This document shows positions 55,797-64,000 of a stretch of 64,000 nucleotides of DNA, piece by piece. Position 1 is the stretch's first letter; every line of letters begins with the position of its first letter. A model generated the notes under the pieces. The model worked only from the letters and a program-made list of their open reading frames with translations. It was not told where the DNA came from and did no database searches. Source of the DNA: Tetraselmis striata (lineage: Eukaryota > Chlorophyta > Chlorodendrophyceae > Chlorodendrales > Chlorodendraceae). The stretch spans positions 1 through 64,000 of the forward strand of contig VCJN01001116.1 of assembly GCA_006384855.1 (NCBI GenBank), read 5' to 3'. The position numbers and the translations under genes are program-made.

Positions 55797-56115
55797 GCGG
55801 CGCGACCCCATGGTGGGTGCGCCGCGAAAAATGAAGATGGAGACGGGCAAGCCCCCTGGTTTTAAGCACACGACGAAGCAGCATGCGGGAGCGGCGCTAC
55901 TCGGGATGGCTGTGTGGGGAACCGCGCGAGGGGTGGTGCCGTAGTAAAATAAGGGCGTACGGCAACTTCCACTAAACGATGAAATTGCCAAGGTGTTGCT
56001 GGGTCAATGCCGCACCTCGAGCGGTAGGGGCACGCCACGGGGACATACTAGCACCGTATTTGTGATGTACCGTGCCTGCTAAATAGACAAGAGAAGAGGA
56101 AACCCTTACTACTAA
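55797..56115 (+). repeat. ~310-bp dispersed repeat, copy 1
   Basis: GTCGCGGCGCGACCC, ATGGTGGGTGCGCCGCG, ATGAAGATGGAGACGG, GATGAAATTGCC and GAAGAGGAAACCC recur in the same order at 59256-59560, with roughly 15 percent divergence by eye. No coding. Sits directly upstream (minus strand) of the LINE remnant. Confidence 0.85.
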
Positions 56116-56329
56116 TAGTAGTAAACATTTCAAGGGATGGGGGAGGGGCCGCTGGCACATTGCCGGACAATATTGCTGGCTACTGTCGCACGGCGGGGCT
56201 TGCGAAGGGCGGGCGATGGGTTGCGGACGATGTAGTATACATAGCTAGCTCCACTCAGGGCGGGGTTGCAGTAGGGGCAGCCCGACGAGCCAGGCATGCA
56301 GCGACCGCCATACGGCGTCGATCAACTGC

Positions 56330-56850
56330 GTGCCCGGGCTGCGAGAGCTGCCCGGCGGGCACAGGGTGCAGTGGCGGCCCGATGGCGCCAACTAGCTGCG
56401 TGCCCGGGCTGCTAAAGCGACACGCGGGGCACAAGGTGCAATGGCGGTCCGATGGCGCCGACCATCTGCGTGCCCGGACTGTGAAAGCTGCCGGGGCATC
56501 ACAAGGTGCAATGGCGGTCCGATGGCGCCGACCATCTGCATGCCCGGACCGTGGAAGCTGCCGGGGCACAAGGTTCAATGGCGGCCCGATGGCGCCGACT
56601 AGCGCTGTGCCCGGGCTACGAAACCTGCCGGGGCACAGGGTGCAATGGCGGCATGATGGCGCCGACCATCTGCGTGCCCGGGACGCGGAAGAAACTGGGG
56701 CAAAGGGTGCGGTGGCAACCTGATGGCGTCGACCAACTGCGTGCTCAGGCTGCAAAGGCGATCGGGGCACATGGTACATTGGCGGCATGTTGGCGCCGAA
56801 CATCTGCTTGCCCGGGCCGCGAAAGCTGTTGGGACATAGGGTCGAGGGTG
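56330..56850. repeat. ~67-bp minisatellite, array 1
   Basis: About eight imperfect units with the core TGCCCGG.CTG.GAAAGCTGCCGGGGCACA, then GGTGCAATGGCGGCCCGATG and GCGCCGACCA. The same family forms array 2 at 58075-58530. Frames through the array are repetitive artefacts. Confidence 0.9.
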
Positions 56851-58074
56851 GGCCTGTTGGAATCTGCCCGATACCCTAGCACCGGCCGATACTCTAGCAC
56901 CGGCCGGGCACATGTCCGCGCGCGCCTTCGCGCGCGCGTGCCTGTCTTCCGGCCCGCCGGGCGCTCTGCCTTCACTCTCTTCCCGTCCACAGTCCCCGCA
57001 GCTCGAGCCCGGCTCGCTGCTCCCACTGTAAGATGCTCCGAGCACTTCCACTCACCATTACCTCCGCGGTTGAGCCGTTTAGGTTATGGGCCCTCCCACG
57101 TCACGTGGGCGCGAGCGGGGTACATGGAGAAGTCCGTGCGTTCGGCGCACGTCCGGAGTCGTTCGAAAAACGGCCGAGGCGGCTGCCACAAGGGCGCCGA
57201 AAACTAGCCCACAAGGGGCGAGGGATGCACGATGAGCCTCCGGGGCCAGTGCACAACCCTCCCGACACCGTATCGGGGTTCCGCCTACGGGCGGCCCGAG
57301 AGAGCCAGCCTCCGGGGCTGCGCTCAACAGACAAGTCTCCAGGATTTTGTCGAACCACTGTTGTACTTAGCTTTTAGATTCAAACATCAAAGTAGAATTC
57401 GAAAACACACCTTGCGTCGAGCCAGGCCGTCACACGTCGCGGTTCCACTAGCAATACCGGAGGCAGACGGCAAAACGACCGGCGAGCCCGATGGTGGCTT
57501 TTGCTTACTGGAAGGACCGCGCCGGACGACTGTCGCGGAGCTGCTGTATGTGCGGACCCCCGGACCCCGGACAGCGATAACACAGTGGAGCGTTTCAGCG
57601 GAGTGCGTCGTTTACCAACCATCCAAGATCGTTGCAGCGAGAACCACACGCGAACCGCCCAGGCGCCTACCTACCCAGGTCCCGCCTATCACGTCCTGCC
57701 TGCCATCTTCGACGGAGTGAACCACCACTGTGGTGTTGTTGGCCACTCGCCGACCGCGCGTATGGGGCTAGCAACTGCGAGGCAGCGCTGCTACTGGGTG
57801 CCAGCAGCTCAACTACAAGCAGCCCGCCATGTGCTCCCCCGCCTGTATTGGCTACCCGCAGCGCGTGCTCAACAGCCCCGCCGCTTGCGGAGAGGCTGAC
57901 AGGAGCATCTTGCGCAGCGCACTGCCCGGCATCGCCCATGGCACGAGGATAACGCCCTCGTGGCCTCATCACCAGCCAGTTCCGGCTCACCAGCTCCACA
58001 ACATGGCGACAGTACAGCATGGAGTGCAGTGCACGCGGAAGCGCGTCGCCCGGAAGATAGATCGCCCCGGCTAG
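56851..58074. other. Unassigned sequence between minisatellite arrays
   Basis: A plus-strand frame with MLRALPLTITSAVEPFRLWA at 57033-57377 and other GC-rich frames overlap on both strands; none is recognised. No RNA gene seen. Confidence 0.3.
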
Positions 58075-58530
58075 ACTATCTGCATGCTCGGACAGCGGAA
58101 GCGACCGGGCCACATGGTGCAGCTGCGGCCCGTTTGCGCCGACCAGTTGCTTGCAGGGGCCGCAGAAGCGACCAAGGGCACATGGTGCAGAGGCGGCCCG
58201 GTGTTGTTGTCTCCGAGCGGTTGCTTGCTCGGCGCTGCGAAAGCTGCCGGGGCACATGATGCAGCGGCGGCCCGGTGGTGCCGATCAACAGCCGCGTGCC
58301 CGGGTTGCGAAAGCGACCGGGGCACAAGGTTTAGTGGCGGCCCGATGGCGCCGACCAACTGCGTGCTTGGGCTGCAAAAGATGCCGGGGCACAGAGTGCA
58401 ACGACCCACCGGTGGGCGCCGGCCAGCTGCGTGCCCGGGCTGCGAGAGCCGCCGGGGCACAAGGTGCAATGGCGGCCCGATGGCCCCGACCATCTGCGTG
58501 CCTAGGCTGTGAAAGCAACCGGGGCGCATG
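58075..58530. repeat. ~67-bp minisatellite, array 2
   Basis: About seven units related to array 1 (GGCGGCCCGATGGCGCCGAC, GCGTGCCCGGGCTGCGAAAG, GCCGGGGCACA). Some units are more diverged, and the flanks differ from array 1. Confidence 0.9.
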
Positions 58531-59040
58531 TGCACCACGGCGTGCGTGGGGCACACGATACATATTGAAATGTTACAACAAAATATTTCAACAAAAGATG
58601 TTGAAATATAATTTTTTAATTTAGAAATTGAAATTGATTACAACGTGCTAGTCGCCTACTCTCCATCGCCCAGACTGAGTCGCTCTTAGGGCATGCCATC
58701 TCTTACCATAATAGGGAACACGTATAGTGTATCTACAGCCCAGCTTCCGGCCATCCTCATTCGTTTCCACACTCCGCCTCCTTCCATCACGTGATTAGTA
58801 GCTATGTGTGTTTCGGATAACGACGGGTAGTCTCTAGTACGAGCAACTACCGCTCAATTAGCAGTACGGGGATTACAAGTGCAATACTCGCCCCGCCCCC
58901 CGAGAGGGTTGCCTTGTATATTGGTAATGCACCGGCACCGCGCAATCTTCGGTCGTCGTGGTGCGTCTTGGCTCCACCTGCCGCCATCGCTGAAACGATC
59001 CCGCGGGTCGTGGCGCGGCGGATCGCCCCACCGCGCTGGC
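58531..59040. other. AT-rich patch and unassigned sequence
   Basis: 58560-58645 is AT-rich with repeated ATTTCAAC/GTTGAAATAT pieces forming weak inverted repeats. The rest has no recognised gene. Confidence 0.4.
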
Positions 59041-59134
59041 AGAGGGCACCGTGTGCCGGCTCCCGAATCAGTCGAACGGTTGTCCGTGTGGGGCATTGAT
59101 TGCCGGCTCGAGGAGCCGGCGCACGGTGCCCTCT
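59041..59134. repeat. 23-bp inverted repeat (hairpin)
   Basis: AGAGGGCACCGTGTGCCGGC (59041 on) pairs with 59112-59134 over 23 bp with one mismatch, leaving a 48-nt loop. It sits about 120 bp before the second copy of the ~310-bp dispersed repeat. Confidence 0.85.
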
Positions 59135-59255
59135 GAACGATCGTCGCCCGCTTTCCGACCAGTGAGACAGATCCATGATGAGTTGGGTGCGAAACGTCAC
59201 TTCTGAGTGGCTTGTATTTACCAAAGACCTTGCATGTTATGAAGAAGCGAGCTCT

Positions 59256-59560
59256 GTCGCGGCGCGACCCTATGGTGGGTGCGCCGCGACAAATGAAGAT
59301 GGAGACGGACAAGTCCCCTAGTGCTTTAAGCACACCACGAAGCGGTATGCGGGAGACCCGCTACCCGGGATGGCTGCGTCGGGAACCGCGTGCGGGGTGG
59401 TACCGTACCGCCGGACGATGAAATTGCCGAGGTGATGCTGGGTCGATACAGCTCCTCCGGTGGTAGGGGACGCCACATGGACATAGTAGCGCCGTATATA
59501 TTGGTGTTGTACCGCACCTGCTAAGTAGATAAGGGAAGAGGAAACCCGTACGACTACTTG
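59256..59560 (+). repeat. ~310-bp dispersed repeat, copy 2
   Basis: Partner of 55797-56115, same orientation and same order of conserved blocks. Confidence 0.85.
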
Positions 59561-61420
59561 TAGTAAGCATAATCCGAGCGATGGCACGAGCAAGGCGGTG
59601 CAAGTAAGATGCGTTCGATATAGCGGTATCATCGTCATCGTCATCGATATGGTGCGTTGTCGTAATGTACCGTGTATTGTAGATGACGCGATGGCGCGAT
59701 GATGCACTGATATGTCACACGCGAATATGCCATTTGGGACGTCGCATGGCATGAAAATTGCCATCGCGTCATCGCGTCACCTTATGGTGGAGGCCCGACC
59801 ATGCGCACGGCGTCAGAGTGGGGATGGCATGCACACCACCTACATAATGCACAGCCACCCCTTCAAACTGCGGAGCAACTCGGCACCAACCAACTCCCCG
59901 ACCGATCACCTTGAGCACATCGTTGGTACTGCACTGGATGGAGCGTGATGTGGCCATGCGAGACCGCGCCGCTACTAACGTTGGATCCTCTTGCCCCATG
60001 CCGTAGGTGAACGCCCCGTGATCAAGGCAAGTACCTAGCGTGACAAGGAAACAACACCGGTAACCACGGAGCGAGGGGGCTCGCAAGTGGAGCACTCGCC
60101 AGGGAGGAAGGATGAAAGGTACGTAGCTTTATATACTTCTGCTTCGATGTGCTACACGGGAGGTGTTGGGAGGTGTGTTTTTGACCGAGGTAGCGGACGA
60201 GGCCTATCATCGGCTGTCGGTGATGGAAGCCCGGCCGGGACGTCCATGAGCGACAACCGGGTTGACCACGCACGTAGTGAACCTGTGTTATCTCCGCTGT
60301 ATCCTGGAACTTACAAAGATGGGTTGGTGGGCGGGTGGGTCATGCCCCTCGTGCGATGGCGACAGGGCACGGCAGTATCGTGGTGTGGGGGTGACTGGGA
60401 CGGGATCTCGCCAAATGCCCTCCATGCCCGCGCACTGATGTTGCGACGCGGTGACCGAACGATATTTTCGTCACGGAAGGAAGTAGAGTTCAAGCACTAT
60501 ATTCGCGTATCAACGATGACGATGGCGATGACGGTATCGTGTCATGTATAGAATGACTCTGAATTTAAGGATATTTGTCCTTATATATATTGTCGATGCC
60601 TATCCGCCTACCTTTCGTAGCGACTACGACTGTCCAAAATGATATATGTGATTCTTGACACATTCGCTAGTCGCTACTACCTGTAGCGACTACCATGTAG
60701 AAAGAAATACGGCCCGGCATGATCTGTTTTTTGGCGCGCGCAGCAGCGGCGGTGGCGGTCTCTGGCGCGGGCTGTTACGCGCATTTTGCTTGGCGATTGC
60801 TTATTGGCGATTTCTGTTTAGAGTTGTGTTCTTGGGGTTTACTTTTCCTCCTCCGGCCGAGGGTATGCATGCGTCGACACATGTTGTCCGCAGCCTATGC
60901 GCCACGCCAAAAAATGGCGTGGCGGCCATAGAACAATCGCAGACCTTTACGGGCAGTCGCAGTCGTGCTTTGAATTAATGCCATAGTATACGGCACTTTG
61001 CGTGCCGCACTCGACAAAATCATATATCACCCAGGTACCCGCCGAATCTTATAAAACCACCATCGTCCGCTAGGTGGGACCGCTTCCTTAGTTTAGTGCC
61101 GGCCACCCGCTTGCACAACACGAAAGTTTGCGGTGTACATCAAACCGTGCAGAGTGCGCATGCTCCAGAAACGGTGAAAAAACCGTGCATCTTCTCCGCT
61201 CTCGTTGCTGCTACATGACCAACTCAAGCTAAGGATTTTCATTCTCCTTATTTCCCCGCAGCTTCCTCCCTTACGGCCCGTCGATAATATCGGCGGCTCA
61301 TCCCCCCCCCCCCCCCCCCCAAAAAAAAAAAAAAAAACATTGTCGACGCCGGCGGGGCGGGGTCGAGGGTGTCGAGACATCTATCGTGTAGTGCCATTGC
61401 TCACCGGCAAATATCGAATC
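59561..61420. other. Unassigned sequence
   Basis: Overlapping frames on both strands (for example 60087-60551 plus, 59769-60095 minus) show no family resemblance. CGATGACG/TATCGTCATCGTCATC stretches recur near 59625-59650 and 60510-60540. A C19-A17 composite homopolymer lies at 61302-61337. Confidence 0.35.
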
Positions 61421-61652
61421 CGTGGCCATCGCCGCCACAGACGCGGCGTGGCAAGAGTATGAAGCACCCGCCAACGCCATCCCCTCCGGCGCCCCTATCC
61501 AGCAGTTCCCGGTAGTGCGCCTCCCTGATGCGTTCATGTACGCTACATTCGAAATACGCCATATCCAAAAACCGCGCTCCGCCGCCACAACAACCCGCGT
61601 GGAACTGGCCTCCCAGGACGACGTCACTCTCCTAGCGAAGGCAGCACAATGA
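61421..61652 (+). other. Open frame of unknown product
   Basis: A 76-codon frame starting MAIAATDAAWQEYEAPANAI, with PVVRLPDAFMYATFEIRHIQ, ending LLAKAAQ. Codon third positions look coding-like (GC-rich, few rare residues). I recognise no family. It may belong with the frame at 62.2-63.5 kb as part of one element. Confidence 0.35.
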
Positions 61653-61816
61653 GCACTGATCTGCCTTCCCGCAACAGACCACATGCCGGAACTCCACCTC
61701 CAGATCAGCACCGACCCCATCCCCGACTCCGCCCTCCCCGGGCACGGGGCCTAGAAACAGATTAGCGATGACTTCGTCACAGGGGTCAGTGACGGCCACC
61801 TCGAATCTCTCGCCCC

Positions 61817-61847
<31 letters not shown>

Positions 61848-62208
61848 CCACCCACCAATAAAGTGATAAACCCCCCCCCCCCCCCCCCCCCCCGGCTCAA
61901 ATCGCGGAAGCTATCGTCGATGCTCTCCATCGACGCCATGCAGAAGTCCCGGCCCGCGTGTGCAGCGAGTACGTGCAGCCGCATGTACTTAGCCCGGGTG
62001 CTCCGCGTCCGCGCGCGACACGCGAGCCTGCGTGCGCATATCAATTTGATGAAATTATGGAAACGAGAAATTCATATAGTACTTTACACGTCGCGCGCGA
62101 TAGTCGTCGCTACTCGGTATGAAATCCACGTCCCTCGTCCGTCCCGTATCGTCCCCGTATGTCGTCCCCGTGCTATGTCGTCGTTCGTCACCAGTAGGGG
62201 ACATTTAC
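61653..62208. other. C-tract-bearing spacer
   Basis: C runs at about 61812-61832 and 61871-61893 separated by a (CA)n patch. No gene is seen. Confidence 0.45.
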
Positions 62209-62245
62209 GTCACATCTGAATCTCACAGTGCGCGCCCCACACAAC

Positions 62246-63477
62246 ATGGCCCTCCTCACGGAGGAACTACATGCCGCCGACGTTGACCCAACCACGTACC
62301 CGGCCGAGCTCAAGCTCCGCGCCTGTCACACGGGCGAAACAACCATCCCACGCAGACCACTCTGCCACTCTGCCACGAGCCATGCGGGTCGCCATATCGG
62401 TCACCTCCCCACTGGGTGTGATCTTCGCGACGCATACCCGCCGCCTACGCCTCACCATCGAAGATGACCCCGACAACCCGAACGCCTACCGCATGTCCCC
62501 TCCCCCTCCCCCTCCGCCTATGACGACGAGTGGCCAGCCATCCCGCGGACCCGCGTGGCTGCTCGGCACACTCGCTACTCGCGAAGTCGGACTCCGCTTC
62601 ATCGACGTCTCCCTATACGCGTACGGTGGCGGCACATTACACACGTTCACCCGCCCAGATAGCACCGACACCGAACGTGCCCTCTATATCCCTCTATATC
62701 ACAGCTCACGGGCTGGACCGACGCCGACTCGGGTCGCACCACCAAAAAAGCAAAGCCCCCTGCCCACCGGCGCACCCCAGCCAAGCGAGCGCCCCCTACC
62801 GTCTTCAAGCGGCCGAGGCCGAGGCCGCGGCCCTGGCGGCGGCCGACGCGAGTACGAAAGCCGTGATCGTAGCCGCGGCGCGGGCCACAGCTCCCCCACA
62901 CTTGACGCCCGGCACACCGAGTCCACCGCTCGACACAGCCCCGAGCCACCGCCTGACCCGCTCGCGGACCCGACCGCCCGCATTTCCGCCCAACTACACC
63001 GCATGCCCGCGGCGACTAGGCAGCCCCATGGCGCCAGCCCCCCGCACCGCGGCCGTAGCCCCGCTCCTCGCCAGAAGCGACTAGCCCACAAGCGCACACC
63101 GGCCGCGTCCCAATCTCCCTCAGTGGCTAAAACCCCAAGGCTAACGTCTTCTCTCCCGGTCCGTACCCGGGCCCCAGGAACCCCTCATGCCGAGACACTT
63201 CCCCCGATGCCGACCTCCGCAAAGGGCTCATCTCGGAGGCCGCCACCTTACTCACCATACGCTCCCCCCGCACGCACCCCCGCCTCACCGTCAGGATCGC
63301 GGTCTTGGGAGCGGGCGGCCCGCTGCACCCCATCACACGCACTCCCTCACCGGACCCCCCGCCGGGGACGACCACATGACAGACGACCAGCCACCCTCCG
63401 GGGAGGACTACTCCGACCTCGAAGAAGAGGAAGACGAACCTAGGCGAGGGTCCATGTACGACGACGATTGGCTCTAA
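62246..63477 (+). other. Pro/Arg-rich open region, unknown element protein
   Basis: A long frame from 62271 (390 codons) contains SVTSPLGVIFATHTRRLRLT, FIDVSLYAYGGGTLHTF and an SGRGRGRGPGGGRR box, then Pro/Arg-rich repeats. Another plus-strand frame, from MALLTEELHAADVDPTTYPA at 62246, overlaps its beginning. A third ends in an acidic tail (EDYSDLEEEEDEPRRG) at 63475. The composition resembles an ORF1/gag-type nucleic-acid-binding protein of a retroelement, but no diagnostic domain is visible. Confidence 0.35.
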
Positions 63478-64000
63478 CTGCTCCGCCGCGCCCCCCGCCC
63501 CCCCCCCCCCCCCCCCCCGTCTACCTCTCTCCCTACAACCACCCAGACCGTTGGCCACCGTCCGACCCCCAACAACGCCAGACACACCCTCAAGAACCTC
63601 TGGCGCCCACGAACATGCCGCCTACACCCATCAACAACCACCACTTGGATTGGCGGGCATCCCGTGCTCCCTACTCGCCGATACCACCACACGCAGCACT
63701 CCCATGAACAACAACTCCCTAATCTAACACCGGCTGCGATGGCGCCCGCTTCGGGATGGGGCCCCCTGCACAATACCTAGAGCGGGCGGGACGCTCTCGC
63801 TGCCTTAGTCCGACTAGGTCTCCTCTGCGGGACACCCATACCTTAGTCGGAGTGGACGGTAACATGGCACCGCCCTAGCCCTAGCCCGACGCCTACCCGA
63901 GCAGCGGGTCGATCCTGCAACTAGCGGGCCAACAACCGGCGGACTTCTTTGGGCTCTATGCCGAAGTGGGCGCAGATGACGGAGAAGCCGCGAAGCCGGT
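63478..64000. other. Window end, unassigned
   Basis: C-rich tract at about 63497-63518, then GC-rich sequence with short frames. Whatever element contains 62.2-63.5 kb may continue beyond the window. Confidence 0.35.

Noticed and set aside
1-64000. Bacterial or organellar origin of the window
   Set aside because: GT-AG introns throughout, LTR and DIRS elements, ciliary and nuclear-export genes all point to a nuclear genome.

Overview
The window looks like nuclear DNA of a flagellated green alga (Chlorophyta). Five conserved eukaryotic genes are present, all cut by many short GT..AG introns. TGTAA, the usual green-algal polyadenylation signal, lies just past several stop codons. A ciliary gene (CFAP53) is present, and the protein encoded at 13-28 kb resembles the plant form of LMBRD2. 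I cannot name the species. I see no tRNA, rRNA or CRISPR array.

Layout. 1-13.0 kb is a nest of tyrosine-recombinase (DIRS-order) retroelement copies plus GC-rich short repeats. Two long copies (4960-8041 and 9670-12867) pair a gag-like reading frame with a tyrosine recombinase and have no room for a reverse transcriptase. A different DIRS-type remnant (RT/RNase H tail plus another recombinase) lies on the opposite strand at 1.7-3.7 kb. 13.26-28.19 kb is one host gene, LMBRD2. Its introns are about 45-260 bp except one of about 11.1 kb (14519-25603), which holds a degenerate minisatellite, an old DIRS end, a 953-bp pogo-like element, a 225-bp tandem triplication and a 3.4-kb Tigger/pogo DNA transposon. 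29.87-36.67 kb is a Ty3/Gypsy chromovirus-like LTR element on the minus strand. 36.7-42.2 kb is repeat-rich with no recognised gene.

42.2-54.5 kb is a compact host gene island: an HVA22/REEP-family protein (+), CFAP53 (-), TXNDC9 (+) and the exportin XPO1/CRM1 (-). XPO1 can be modelled as 17 exons giving 1071 residues. CFAP53 and TXNDC9 are divergent; HVA22/CFAP53 and TXNDC9/XPO1 are convergent. 54.5-64 kb is again repeat-rich: a LINE ORF2 tail, two arrays of one ~67-bp minisatellite, a dispersed ~310-bp repeat, long hairpins and a proline/arginine-rich reading frame of unknown identity.

The host genes serve general cell functions (nuclear export, chaperonin regulation, ER shaping, a multi-pass membrane protein, ciliary microtubules) and do not form a pathway. 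The most unusual material is mobile: pogo-type elements with a cysteine-rich N-terminal module, including a short element that keeps only that module; RT-less DIRS copies with split direct repeats; and long C/G homopolymers in introns and element ends.
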